A stretch of 64,000 nt of DNA, from positions 228,522 to 292,521 of the forward strand of contig NW_006768820.1 of NCBI RefSeq assembly GCF_000204055.1, written 5' to 3'. Origin of the DNA: Melampsora larici-populina 98AG31. Its lineage: Eukaryota; Basidiomycota; Pucciniomycetes; Pucciniales; Melampsoraceae. The position numbers and the translations under genes were made by a program. Of the stretch, positions 35,299-48,600 are shown piece by piece. A model generated the notes under the pieces. That model did no database searches. It saw only the letters and a list, made by a program, of their open reading frames with translations, and was not told the DNA's origin. Each line of letters starts with the position of its first letter. The stretch's first letter is position 1.

Positions 35299-36469
35299 TT
35301 GTACCAGATGTGATGGCCATGCAACTGTATGTATGTGTACAGAGAGTATGAACTGGGATAGGACCAGTTCAGTGTGATGTAGTCACATGTGTGTAGCTAC
35401 ATGGCATGGATCAGTAAATGATCATACATCAACACGTATCCGGTCCTAGGTGTACTGTAATTCAGTTATTGTAGCCGGGGAACGGCTACGATACCTAAGA
35501 TGATGCTGGGTGGTATCTCCGGCCAGGATACAGTTTTTATTATTGTGCCCGACCTCAGGTACAATACTGGATACCCAGATGTCCCAGTACCTGTGAAGGG
35601 TTACGGTATCAGGACCATACCCCTTGTATGGTTACGGTACTGGATTCCGTGTGGGTGCTACACGGAATAACGACTAACCTTCTCCCCACCACACCATACG
35701 TTATCCATCTTCAGGTTCTATACCTTATTGTACTAAATATCCCTGCATTGGGTCATTCATGACCGAAAGCAGCTTTTAATTCACCCAATCCGAGCTTAGA
35801 ATGATACTAGAACATCTTGAACGACGGTGATGGATACGCACAAGCATCAACAGGACTCAGAGGCATATGAGCAGGTAGGCCCCTCACAATCTCATTTCTC
35901 TCACTCCAAAGTGACAATTATACACATATCTCTTCATCCTTTCATGTCTGTTGTGTCCATTTACCTTTTGATAACATTGAATTGTTTTGTTTTCACATTC
36001 TAGATACATTGTTTTATTTTTAAAGATATCTCCGGTAATCAACCACCCCATTGCAGTACTTGTCCTTCTCCTCCACGCCCCTCTTCTGCCCTCCTGGCCT
36101 CCCCTTCCGACTCTTGCCCGTCCATGTGTCGCGCTATTGATTCCACTCAGTCTCCAGTCCCATCTGGTTCCACCAAACGGAAACGGGCTGACAACAAACT
36201 GTACAAAGATGAAGAGTAAGACGAATCTCAACCTGACATTCAGCGTCCATCCAAACACCCTCAATCAGATATTTCAACTGTTTCAAATGTGAATGCCAAA
36301 GGCAAACGATGAGCTCCAGCAAAGTCACGACCTTTCCAACCTCCAGCAAAGAATCAACCTTAGCCTCCAAATAGTTCAACTGACCAATTGTGTCTTGAGA
36401 TTGACTTGGTTCAAGACTCAGATGATGAAAACAGCAAGGTGCTTAAAAAAATCAAAGTCGAAGAAAACC

Positions 36470-39320
36470 CAGCAACAATTCAATCCTCTTCAAGACTATT
36501 ACTTCCCAGACCAAGTCCATGGGAAGAATAATGTGAGCCTCTTATCTTTGTTTATCACATCAATTCTTCTTGCTTATTACTTCATTTTCATGTCCAATCA
36601 TTTCACCAATTGTAGGCACCAGGGGAAGAGTCTTACTATGTATGTCAATACTGTGCAGCAGAAGTTTCTGCCGCTCAGGGTTCAACTTCGAACATATGGA
36701 CTCATTGACACAGCTCAAAGCAAGGTGAAAAATCTGGAAAGCCCGGGTGTAAGACAAGACAGGAAGCTATTGATCAAGATTGCATTTTACCTTTAACAAT
36801 AGGCAAGCAGGATTCCGAGAAGGCAAAAGCATGAAGTGTTGATGGACAGACGTCCATCATGGTGTACGCTCAGAAGGTGACAAAGTTTGACAACCAAATG
36901 ATGAATCAGAGGCTAGGCATGTGGGTACTCAGGACGGCATAGCCTTGGGCTTGAATCGAGGATCTGTATCTACGGGCCTGCTTTTGTTATGCAAACCCAA
37001 ATGCCCATTTCTTTGGACGGAAATGGGTAGCACGGTTTGCCCATGAGGCCTATCTTGATTTACAAGGCTCAGTGATGGGAGAACTCAAGGTGAGCTCCAG
37101 TTCTTAACACGTAGAATTTTAATATTTTTAATGTTGACTGACTTGATTGAGTGTTTTTTCATTGTCTCAATCTTAATCTAGTCACTCACCAGCTTGTTTG
37201 GTCTCATCTACGATGCCTGGACTACAAAAGGCAATTGGTACGGATTCATAGGGGCCAGCGTGACTTATATTACACCCGACTGGACCTTTGTGACACACCA
37301 TTTTGCCCTCAAGCTTATAGCATGGCATCACAAGGGCGAATGGCTTGCAGAGCCCTTAATAAACCTGTTGACAAAACATGGCTTACATACAAAGATATGT
37401 CCCTTATCTTTCCTTCTCTTATCTCCCCTTTTTTTTGTCTTCTCTGTCTCTCATCATGTCTCATTAACTGATTCTTTTTATGATATGCACATGTTAGCCC
37501 ATACTCATGACTCCGGCAGCAATAACAACACGCTGGCCAAAGCCATGCAGGTCCAACCGAGCAAATACTGCCCAAATCAATACAAAGCTTTCCAATGGGA
37601 TTCTAAAACTGATTGAGTTTGCTGTGTATGTCGCAAGCTGCCATTATATGTCAATGCCGGCCTCCAATCACTTGGCAACCAGGCACCACCACCGCCTCTG
37701 GTGAAATCCACCATGCTAGGTGATTTCCCGGTCCCAACAAATACTCTACATATGGGGGTTGAAGAAGATGAGAGTGGTGATGCAAATGATGATAACTTGA
37801 CGGAGGTTGATGCTGGGTCCAACTCAGACGGTGAGGTCGATGATCTTGATCTGAAATTTCCTGAAGAAACTAGTAATTAGTACGATGTAATCAATGGCCC
37901 GCATGACTCAGCAGAAGCATCTGCTGCAACCAACCGGAACGCAGCCAATGCAGTGCACGAACTCACAACTAAAGTGAGTTATTTACTAAATACTCAATCT
38001 TCACATTTAACAATGTCTGGGAAACTAATACCAGAATTTTTACCGCTCATTAGCTGGACCTTTTAGGGCGTACAATTGGGGGATCAGTGGTCATGTGCGT
38101 GCTGTTTGATGCTGTCAGCAAGGCTCTAATTTCTGAAAACCTGCCAAGGCCTATTCCTGGCTACGGTATCCGCTGGGATATAAAGCTTCAGTGTTGGAGC
38201 AGACTATACAACACTTGAGAAGTAAGTAAAAACATTCCACTTTAAATCTATCTCAAGCCTGGTTCTGATGTCAGACGCCTGTTTTGCTAGGTCATCAAAC
38301 ATGGAACCTCCATGTTGCGGTCAGACCAGTCGAGCTGGCAAGACTTTCCTGCCTCCCGATGTGAATAGAACCAGAGGCATTTTCAATAAGGTGATGATAT
38401 CACCTGATTAATTGCACCAAGTAAGAGACCTAATGGATCTTCTCCAGGTCATTCTGGGCCTTATTTAATTCATCATCTCAAGTCTAATACTAACACTATT
38501 GTTGGTTGTGTAGGAGTTTGAAAATTTAACGGAGTTTTTTGAACAAGATGGACCAAAAGCCTCACTAATTCTACGCAAGTATGTCAAACTCCAGAAGATG
38601 CTTCAAAAGAAGATCAATGCCACTCTACCTTGAGCAGAACCTCTTTTCCCTATGTACTATTCCATGCTGGTGCGAGTCAAATTGTACCTCAAGGAAGCTT
38701 TGCAGTCTAACATCATTTTCCTATCCACCGTCTTGCATCCAAGCTTACGCTTGGATCATTTCGAGTTTGCTTTTGGACCTGATTCCCCCGAGACAGCTTT
38801 GGCTGAATAGCTCATCAAAGCGGCATACGCCAAACGCAAATCCAAACAGAACGACCATGGATCACTTCACACAAATACAATTAGCAACACAGTAGGACAA
38901 AGTAAGAATTTAGGTGAAGACAACAAGGAATTCCGCAAGCACAAAGAACAGAATCGCCAAAATACAGCCAACAAACTTGGATCATATTTAGAGATGGCGG
39001 AGAACCCTCATCTTGCTTTGGAATGGTGGAGGGTATGTTTTCCTCCATTTTCTCAGTTACTTTATTCAAAACGTTCTTACTGATGTAATGGTGATCTCTG
39101 TTCAGCTAAACACAGGCAAATATCCCATTCTAAGCTCTCTAGCACGTGACTACCTGGCGATCAGCTCCACAGCCTGTCTGGTAGAGAGATCATTCTCATC
39201 TTTGGCTGATGTGTGCTCTCAGGATTGAATGGCACTCATGCCACAAACAATTGAGCGCTCGGTTGAAGGGCGCTTGTGGTTGGTGCAAGCATCAAGATGA
39301 AGGGAAAGTTTCAAGCGGCA
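36470..39320 (+). pseudogene. Decayed hAT transposase gene
   Basis: BED finger remnant near 36630-36705 (YYVCQYCAAEV ... NIWTH, then TGA before the last His). RNase H-like core at about 37185-37395 (YDAWTTKGNWYGFIG ... HHFALKLIAWHHKGEWLAEP), then HDSGSNNNTLA near 37505. The dimerisation domain is at about 39110-39300 (PILSSLARDYLAISSTACLVERSFSSLAD, then a TGA at about 39226). Several stops and frame breaks; not functional. It is related to, but clearly diverged from, the hAT at 19.6-30.7 kb. Confidence 0.8.
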
Positions 39321-39784
39321 GAGGAGGTAATGGGAGAATGCATTTCAAAGGACAAAGCTGTGCAAGAGGGGAGGGGGGGTTGAACTATTGATATTATGTG
39401 TTCTACTCTACTTTGTTATCTTATTTCTGTATTATTTCTCTCTTTCTGTTTCTTGAAATAAAGATTATGTTACTGGGTGAAAGATACGGTTAATATCAGG
39501 TACAATACAGCACCGTATCCTGCCTTACTGCTCACAGTATGGTACAGTATTGTATTGTTGGCTCATGTGACAATACCTGTATTGTACCATATTGCCTGGA
39601 AAACCAGGTTACGGTGCATCCCATAGGTCAGCATTGCTATTGGTAGGCCCGGTACAGTTCTTGGTATTGTACCGGTGGCCAAATACGATATCAGATACTA
39701 AGATTTTAGTATCTTACACACAGATACGGTGCTGGTATTGCCGATACAATACCGGTACTGTGTCTGTGGCGGCCTTGGTTGTAC

Positions 39785-41094
39785 ATTATGAAATGGAACA
39801 GTATGTGTCAATTGAACTCTCATCTGCCCTGATCTGACAAGCTTTGACATATGTAATTAGCTGAAAACCTCCAATTTTGACCATTTCACCCATTTCCACC
39901 TTTTTTACCTCTGATAAGATACCACCAATCAATGAATTCATAAGAATAACTATAAAAATCACTGCAAAAAATCGTGGCAGCATTGGCTCCCTCAATGACA
40001 TCATTACATATGATTAAATCCCGTAGTACCCTTGTTTACCATCCTTGAATCTCCCTCTTTTTTGAATAAACTAGAGACTATGCAGGCATGCCCACAACTG
40101 GGGGACTATCATACAATTGTATCACACATCTTATAGATAACACACCCTAACTCAACCCCACTCTGAACCAATAATCTAGAGTCACTATTCAAACTGTCAT
40201 GTTGAGCCACATATTATATGAATTTTGACATAAGTAAAATTAGAACACATATATTTTCAATCCTATTTTTGAAGCAGTTTAGGCAGTCAACTGGTTATAT
40301 GAACATGGTATGCACAAACATGCAAAAATACATCCTTGACATGTACCAAATCTTGGACTGATTCCATCCACAAATCCTCATATTCCAATGATGCCTCCCT
40401 GATCAAGGAAGCTCCAAAAAAGGTGGGAATCCAGAAGGGTGTTGCCATTGATCCTACCAAGATCCATTGGGTTGAGTCTCACCAGAACTGTTTGTCTCGT
40501 GCAAAACTTCAGTGGCATGCACCCCTCACTTCTTTTCACACTTTGGCATCTACGGATTTGTGTCACATCATTCTGACACAGGTCTGCTTTGTGCACTCAA
40601 GACCTCAAAAGCCATTGACATTATTCCAATCCAACCTTTATCTTGTCTGCCTATTTGTCCCAAGATGTCTGATTATACCCTTCAGTATCCTTCCCTGACA
40701 GTTTACTTTTCTCTCTCCTCTTGGTTTGCTTCTTTGACTCACCTTCACACTTTTTGCTACCTTCACTGTCTTTTCATCTTGATTTGTAGAGATATAGATA
40801 CCATAAGGGGTTGTAATTCACAGAGTTGTCTCTTTTCAACAATTTTTAAACCTGTTATTTTGACCAGTTGTTGTTCTTCTTTAAAGTCCAATCCCAAGTG
40901 TAAATGGTCTGCTATGTCACCACTTTGGATTATGTGTGATCCTTTTGAAGAACACTGTTAGCCTTTACAATGAATCACATCTCACTTTCAAAGCTTCCCG
41001 TCAATTTTCACCTGTTGTGTCTCACTTGTTTTACAGTAAATCAATTTTATATGCATTCATCTTAGCCCAGCTCAACTGCTTCCTTTCCATCACT
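39785..41094. other. AT-rich DNA, no gene recognised
   Basis: Scattered frames around 40336-40961 have no recognisable domain. T-rich blocks near 40700-40870. Nothing supportable. Confidence 0.5.
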
Positions 41095-41974
41095 TGTCAG
41101 CCCCGAGCTCAATTACTAGTACCAAAGGGCTGCCTAAATAACTATAAAATAACAAAAAGAATAATTAAAACACATGGCTCAGTTTCAAGAGCCAAGTACA
41201 TATGTAATGACATATAGTTACATATGAAATTACCTATGTACATACATGTAAATGTAACCAAAAGTTTGCACTAAGTAAGAATGCCTTTCACAAGTGCGCA
41301 TCACATGAGTAACACAAGAGTTACACATGTGCGTAATCAGATAATAAATAAATAATTAAAATTCATGATTACATATGTCAAATAAGTATGTAATCAAACC
41401 AAAAGTTGTACATAAAGGATTTGCAGGGTTTTGAGTATATAAAGAGCTCTCTGAACCACCAGTAAAATCCATCATCATCATTACATACCATCAAATTATC
41501 AGTAAACATCATTAATCAGATAAATACAAGTCCTTGTCCTCATTTATTAGACATTGTATATTTCTCTAAATGATCATTGCTTTTGTTATTTGTAGAAGTT
41601 CTTTTGAAGACTCTTTATTTTGTCAGGAGGTGATCCTACAAGTATTGCTCAAGTTGTTGAAGGGATTCAACAACTTGAGAAACTTTAAACTCACGGGAGT
41701 TCCTCTCAGAGTCTAAAGAACTTCAAAATATCACCAGGCGATATTTCCCTTGCTTAACAACTCTAGAGTAGAGTGTAGTTATCCTTGGCACGACACTGGG
41801 TGCCAGTTGTCTATTGTTATCCGGAGAGAAGACTCTTGTCTTGCCTTAATCCCTGGAGTTGTATCCAAAATCCTCTGTTGAGAGGTCATCTAACTGAAGT
41901 CAGTGCTGATTTGATCACACTGCTTCTTCTACAACCTTATTTAAAACTTTAAATAAGTTTCTCACACGCATAAT

Positions 41975-42891
41975 CACAGGGGGGAAAATAGAAGCTCGCA
42001 TAGATGTGAGCAGATAAAGTTTGGAGGTTTCTCCAAGATTGTTTCCAGTTTGTTTCCAATTTTCTTCCAATTTTCCTCCAGTTCTCTTTCAGATCATCAT
42101 CTGATTAAATTGTCAGCATGGCCTGAGCAGATGATTTAGGCCTTCCTCAGGCTTTATCCCTTAGCCAAGAAGTCTGAGGGAGGGCTAGCTCATCTGCTCA
42201 GGTCATGTCGGGCCCTCCAATGCTCAGCCTGCACAGTCAAGTGACCAAATGTGATTGAGCGGTGAGAGACCCAACCAAACGTGTGAAACACAATGGGAAC
42301 CATCCCTTTGGATAATTGTGATCCCAGGAATGCCACTGAGGACTAGGTGAGCAGCCCCTCAGCTAATGCTCGGTGGCATCCTTTGGATGCTTCTGATCCC
42401 AGGAATGCCACTGAGGACTAGCTGAGCAGCCCCTCAGCCAATACTCAGTGACATCCTTTGGATCCTCTTGATCCCAGGAATACCACTGAGGACTAGCTGA
42501 GCAGCTGCACTGAACTGAGCATCCCCTCAGCCAATACTGAGTGGAATTCTTTGGATAATTCCAATCCCAGGAATGCCACTTAGGACTAGCTGAGCGGCCC
42601 CTCAGCCAATACTCAGTGACATCCTTTGGACCCTTCTGAGGGTGATTCTGAGTATACAGTGATGTGTCAGCTGGGTCCGGAGCACTCATCCATGCTGAAG
42701 AAAGGCTCACCCAAGATGAAGATGAGCATGCTTTAGCAAACTCAAGCAATACCTAAGTATTACAGGCTGAGCACGTTGGCACCACCAAAATGGTGAATTG
42801 AAAGAATCTGAAGGAAATTGAAACATTTTTGGAGTTATCAGGAAGGTACCCTCTGCTCACATCTATGTGAGCTTTCATTTTTGCCCCTGTG
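41975..42891. mobile_element. CAC...GTG TIR element, 917 bp
   Basis: Imperfect TIRs of about 40 bp: CACAGGGG ... GAAGCTCGCATAGATGTGAG at the left, mirrored by CTCACATCTATGTGAGC ... CCCCTGTG at the right. AAT flanks both ends (41972-41974, 42892-42894), a 3-bp TSD. It contains 75-bp tandem repeats and an inverted pair CCTGAGCAGATGA/TCATCTGCTCAGG (about 42122-42206). No transposase. Confidence 0.8.
42303..42640. repeat. 75-bp tandem repeat, four diverged units
   Basis: Units begin near CATCC(C)TTTGGAT and contain ATCCCAGGAATGCCACTGAGG at 42321, 42396, 42471 and 42564; the third unit has an 18-bp insertion. 75 is a multiple of three, which explains the repetitive open frame on the minus strand (42363-42749). 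Confidence 0.85.
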
Positions 42892-42985
42892 AATAAACCT
42901 AGTTTATTGTTCCCAACCTTTTCTCTAGTGACTTACTAGCCTAAAAGATGCTAGTAGCTCACATCACTATTGGTGGGTAATTGGG

Positions 42986-44788
42986 AGTCATGACTGCCAA
43001 GCTTCCCCAAACTGCTCCTGCTGGGTTTGTCCACAAGACTGATATCCTTTTCTGAAATTAAACAATCTTAAAGTAAAGTGTTGGATTCCTCATGAGTGGT
43101 AGTTTGAGTTTGCAAATATCTCAGGCCCTATTTACAAGTTATTCTTTGCTGTGAAGCATTATGGCTTGAGGTTGATCAGTGACATGGTAGCTCATGGTCC
43201 AAGGGGAGAACAATTGAGGAGTGGTGTCCAGGATGATTAGAAGTGGATAATGCACAGGTTATGATAACTATAGTGGTATGTAGCATCATGTTTCTTTGTA
43301 GTCACTTTAAAATGTATGGAATGTGTTTTGGCTTGAATGTTAAACCTTGTCAACTTCAAATTCCTCAACTCAAGGGGTGCTCAATCAACATCAATAATTT
43401 ACTGGTATCAGATCTCAATCTATCACTTCAGACTCAGCTGATGTATCCCATTTGACTGAGGGTGATAGTTGTATTGGTCTTGATCATGTTAAATCCATTT
43501 GGAATCCATGAATATCTTCAAATCCAAAACTATGCTCCTATCCCATTTGCTTTGGTAATTGATTTATTCCCAACTTGTACATGCCATATGATTGATATGG
43601 GGTTACTTGCAAAAAAAATCAGAAGCAAAACTTGGCAATGAAATAATAAAAGGGAGCATAAAGATTCAAGGATTGAAGTGACATGGGATAATGAGGTACC
43701 AAAAACCGGATAGTTGATTGATTGAAGAGCTGCAGGGATGCAATAAGACCAAAATAATGACAAGTAATGCACCTTTTTATAGCCTGGCTCTGTACTCATA
43801 GGCAAGGTAAACATTGACACAGGACTTATTTGAAAAGCATGTTACTCTCAAAAGCAAAGAGATGTAAGAGCACCATGAAAAATTACACCAAAATTGCCAA
43901 AGGGTAGAAAGCAAACATGAAGTGTGACTCCTGAGTAGGGTGAAACTTAAAGGATCAAAACAGAAAGCACCAAAACATGATTGGCTTAACATTTGAATCC
44001 AAAGTGAAAGTAAAGACCAGTACTTGCTTGATGAACCCTGTAATTGAGTGATAGACACATTTGGTGCACTAAATTCACCTATCTGCAATGTTGCCATTAT
44101 TCAAAAGCTCAATTGCAGCAGAAATTAAGCTTTCTTGGACAAGAAGCTGTAAAGGCCAAAAAAAGAACCACAACATGATTTGGAGGGCACTAACATTGCT
44201 TGACCCGGTGTATCCGGCCAACAGAGAAGATAGGAGACCAGAACTCATGCAAGTGGTCCATTTTTTGGATATTTACATGAGCTGGAAGTTGACATATCAA
44301 ATGGAAGTAAAAATTTGAGAGTACTGTGATTTAAACCAACAATGTAATTGATACAAAATAGGTAGATGGTAGTCAAGACCGTTTTGTGCTGATTTATTCA
44401 AGGTTGGATTGTGATTTCCTACTTTAAGCATGGTGATATGGACCTTTGATATCCTACACGGCTTCATGAAAGATTCATGAAATATTCAGAAAGATTTCAA
44501 AATGACTTCAACATTATATCATGTGGGGCCATTTGCCTGGCAGACCACCAAAATTCTGATGTCATCATATGACATCATAAATCTGTACACACCTGCTCCT
44601 GTATTCACAGATCAAGAAAATATAGTCTATCAAACTTTATCATGTAAATTGACTGAGTTATTGAGGTTTGAAAAAAAATCACGGATAAAAAATACTATTT
44701 TTGTACTGTACATAGGAGTGGGATCTTGGATATCTTACATCTTTATCAATATACATATAAAATGAATTTTATATTCCACTGTACAATA
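42986..44788. other. AT-rich DNA, no gene recognised
   Basis: Only short frames, no domain, no convincing repeat border. Confidence 0.5.
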
Positions 44789-47054
44789 GGGGTTCTCAAA
44801 GTTGGCCCGGTTTCAAGAAAACCCAGTTGACCCGGTTGCTTTTTGGCAGTAACCTTGTGTATTGAGTTGACATTTTTTGACAGATCACAGCCAAAAAGTC
44901 AACTGGGTCAACCGGTGTAGAACTCCTACGCAGTGTAGCGTAGGCTGAGCCGGAGAGGGGATGAAGTACCGGCGGAGAGAATGGGAGTACAACAGTTGCA
45001 GTTAAGCTGCCCTCAACCTATAATAATCTCTAAGTTCAGAAGCAGAGGGATACAATTCAAAAAGAACCTTCCTGCTACACACAACCAACACCTGTAACAA
45101 CTTCAATTCACCCCTTCCACTGATAAAATCAGTACCGAACCTGGTCCGAAAGAGCTCCGAGAAGTCTAAAGACTGTACAGAGTGGTCACCAAGGCCCTTA
45201 AACACTATTGTGAATAAGCTAGGGCTATAGAATGGATAAACAAAGTCATACAAATATTTGATAATGTTTCGCAGTCAAATTTAATTTTTAAAGGCTTCTT
45301 CAAAACTAATTCTTTGGATTAAAAAAATAAAATAAAATAATTTTAAAATAATTGATGGTGAGTAGATGCTGCTTAAACTTCTATTAGACTAGTTGAACTC
45401 TAAAAAAAATAATCTGATGACTTTCTACTAAAAAAAACTATTCAAATAACTCTAAAACTTGACGAAATGACAAAATCACACACTACTGTAACAAATTTCA
45501 CAGATAGACCTTTCACACGCAAAGATTTCACACTACAGAACGCGTAATCACTCAGAATTAAATAAAAATAACACTACTACCCTTATAAGGGTTTACCACT
45601 GAAAAAAACTCGATAACTCTTTTTAAAATAACACTAACAAAAAAACTCTAACAACTAACACTCGATAATGGACCCACGAACTAACAGACACGAACAGACG
45701 GACAGACCCCCTCTTTATACCCTTCAACTTCAATCTCAACCTCGTTCAAATTTAATCAATGACATCATTTAATCTCGGATTTCCTTTAATTTCGATCTCG
45801 GGTTTCCATTCTTAATGTAAGTTGTTTCTTGCTTCTCTCTCTTTAGTTTCTTTTTGCTTCCTTTTGATTCACATCATACACTAATTAACGATTTATCTTA
45901 TTTCTTCTTTTTAGTTTGTTTCCTTTCATCGATTTAGATCGATCTCTGGCTTTCTAGATTGATCGATTCAATTTCTAAGTTCAAATTTGTAAGTTCTTCT
46001 TTTTTTTTATCATTCTTCTTTCTTTTAGGTTAATCTATCTATGAACTAATCAATCAATTGTTGTTCTTCTATCCTCATTTCAATTCTAAATTTCTGTGCT
46101 TTATCTTTTAGATCGATCAATTGTTTCATTTCTGAGTTTAAATTAGTAAGTTCTTTTCTATTTTCTTCTTTTAGTTTATTTTATAAACTAATTGTTCATT
46201 CATCTTCTTACATCCTTTTAGGTTGATTCTAGATTTGTTCTTTTAGCTTTCCAGATTGATCAATTTCGATTTTGAGGTTCAATATGTAAGTTCTTAATTT
46301 TCTTTCTTCTTCTAGTTTGATTATTCTATGTACTAACTAATCAATTCATCTCTCTTTGTTTTCATCTTGCTATCAACTAACTAATCAATTTCATGTTAAT
46401 TCTAAATTAGATTTCAGCTCTTGATTGAATCTTTTGTTCAATAGTTTTTTTCTTCTTCTTTTTTCTTGGTGACTTTGTTTAAACCAGATCAATTAACTTT
46501 ATTTAATACTATATCTTGTGTTGCAATTTTATTTGATTAATTTATTGAATTCATTCTAAATGTTCTATACTCTTTGATATGATTTTAAATTGTTTATTTT
46601 GTAATATGTCTCCTGAGTTGAATAAACTAAAAAAGTGATGACTAGAATGAAAAAAAAGAAATCAATAATTCATTTGTTTTTATTAAATGTTGATCCTGAA
46701 TTGAATAGAATAAAAAGTTATGAATAATAAAGTTAAATTGTAGAATTTGTAATTTGAATGTAATTGACTAAAAAATATTGAAGCTTTATGTTTGAAAAAG
46801 AATAAAAATATATTTGAAATGATTTTAAAAAAAGTATGAGTGTTAAGAGAATGATCTTAAAAACCTTGCAGGGTATTTTGATAAAATATTGAAACTGAGT
46901 TTGAAAGAAAAAATTCTAAAAAAAATAAACTATTTGTTTTGAAGAAATTGATCAAACTATGATTTGAAAAAATGAGATGTGTAAGAATTGAGAAGTAGAT
47001 AACTTTTGATTTCCACACCGGGTTTTTACAAACCGGGCCTACTTTGAGAACCCC
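44789..47054. mobile_element. TA-flanked TIR element, 2.27 kb
   Basis: TIRs start GGGGTTCTCAAAGTTGGCCC and end with the near reverse complement GGGCCTACTTTGAGAACCCC; TA on both sides (44787-44788, 47055-47056). The CCGGGT words of both ends match further inward. No transposase frame; the interior is very AT-rich and partly made of intron-like tandem units. TA target site suggests a Tc1/mariner-type or related mobiliser (inference). Confidence 0.8.
45815..46345. repeat. Diverged tandem units of about 140-165 bp with intron-like borders
   Basis: GTAAGTT occurs at about 45821, 45989, 46148 and 46287. After most of them there is a pyrimidine-rich run ending TTTTAG or TTCTAG, then TAATCAAT-type and GATCGATCAATTT-type words before the next unit. 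Confidence 0.6.
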
Positions 47055-47056
47055 TA

Positions 47057-48600
47057 ATACACTCTTCTACATTTTTTATTTTTGAAGCCTTTGTCCAAAA
47101 GGCATATTTCCATATGTGATTGTGAATTCTACATGGGCAGTCCAATATTTCCTTGACTTGTTGATCCTAGGAAGGATATGAATAAATTGATGGAAGAAAC
47201 TTTTGGAAGTTATTATTTACATTCATATCAGTCTATTTGTGCCTAATTTGTGCCCTACATTTCATCACAATCTGCTGCAAGGTCAAAGAACTTCAGAAAA
47301 TCCAAACTCTGTAAATAATTCACAATTACATATAAAAATACTACCCATAGACACAGGCTGTAGGAAACAGCAATGTGGAGAAACATAGTGCGGAAAATAT
47401 TATCAAATTTAATGTATACTAGGGCATAGGCAGCCCAGCCAGCCTGCTGAACGTGACTGAGCATAGGCCAGACTGAATACTTTATGTTGAAACTCAACAT
47501 TGCCTTCTGAAATGTGTGGCTCCACTGAAGTCTGCATTTGATTAATCTAAAGTGTGGATAATTGAATTTTTTATAAAGACTCAGTAGTCCATTGTAAGAA
47601 AAAACACATAAGAAGTTGTAGTACTACATCACACCTAGTCAGTTTAGTTAGTGCAATATGTAAAATCAGAAAGAGTGAAAAATATATTGATGAAGTACAA
47701 CACAATAGTGAAAGAAAGAATAAGCTTCTGTACAACCTAATTGATCATTTGTTTTGACAGTCATTAATCACAGGTATATTCTTATGAAGCTATTCAAATT
47801 TACAAAAGTCTAGCCTTCAAGTTCCTTCTTAAAAGAGCTCTGGCTCACCCAAATCTCAATTTCCTTCAAAGGTATCTAGTGGCTAAACTCGTCTTCATAT
47901 AGCATTCAATCTTACAGAGACAGAATATTATTCAAGAGCAGCCACCATTCAAGGACCATGCGTGAGTGAAATATTACAATACCTTGATTGATTCAAGGTC
48001 CCAATTGATTCAAGGTTCCATCTGAAATGGAAGATTCTCTATGTGGATGGTAAATATGAAAGTGGCTTCAGTCCTCCAGTGAAAAGAAGATGACAGTGCC
48101 TTTATCATATGAATACTTGTGAACTGCATCATTTGATAGAAGCAGGGAAATATAGTTGTATTTGGAAAGTCATAACATTACCTTATTGCATGATGGCTGT
48201 GGAGCACATGCACTATCTGTAAAGTTACAAAAGCTACAGTGCTGCTAATGCAAACAGGTGTGAACTTTGGTCAATTTAATGAATTTTTTAATTAATTTAC
48301 ACCCCTTTGCAGAATCAATGAGTTTGGAAAAGGAGAAAACACTTGAGTTTTCAAAAAAAAACCTGTGAGTTTGTGAAAAAAACTCATCAAGTTTTTCAAA
48401 AACTGAGCAAGCTCTTTCTTTATGTTTATTCTCTCAAGTTGATTGAACAATCAAATTTGATCCCTCATCTCATTGCACACATCAGCTTTGGTAACCCAGT
48501 GCATTTCTCTCAAATCGGATTGAGTTTACTGACAATAATTCAACTCAAACTGTGCATTGTTCAGTGGCATCAAATGCATCCATGTCCTTCAACTCAAAGC
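47057..48600. other. AT-rich DNA, no gene recognised
   Basis: No domain-bearing frame or paired repeat ends found. Confidence 0.5.

Larger units (their letters stand above)
35135..39777 (+). mobile_element. Second hAT-type transposon, decayed
   Basis: TIRs CAAGGCCGCCCCAGA (from 35135) and the reverse complement of CAAGGCCGCCACAGA (to 39777). Direct repeats GTTGTAC flank it at 35128-35134 and 39778-39784 (7-8 bp). Both ends have many subterminal GTATTG/CAATAC and TACGGT words. The inside holds a broken hAT transposase gene and a tRNA-like sequence. Confidence 0.85.
41095..42985. repeat. Diverged LTR-like repeat, copy 1 (contains a MITE)
   Basis: Shares an ordered series of words with 56620-61700: TGTCAGCCCCGAG...ACCAAAGGGCTG at the start, CAGTTTCAAGAG, a block with GGATTT...AATCATCATC..CATTACA, GTCAGGAGGT, and TCTAGTGA(C/T)TTACTAGCCTAA near the end. 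A TATA-like TATATAAAG is at about 41437. Size without the inserted MITE (about 1 kb) and order suggest a solo LTR (inference); exact ends and TSD are not resolved. Confidence 0.4.

Noticed and set aside
40336..40961. Overlapping frames suggesting a gene near 40.3-41.0 kb
   Set aside because: Low-complexity, no domain, no consistent exon phases.
42363..42749. Open frame of 128 codons with repeated 25-residue units on the minus strand
   Set aside because: Produced by the 75-bp tandem repeat inside a noncoding TIR element; no start context, domain or splice signals.
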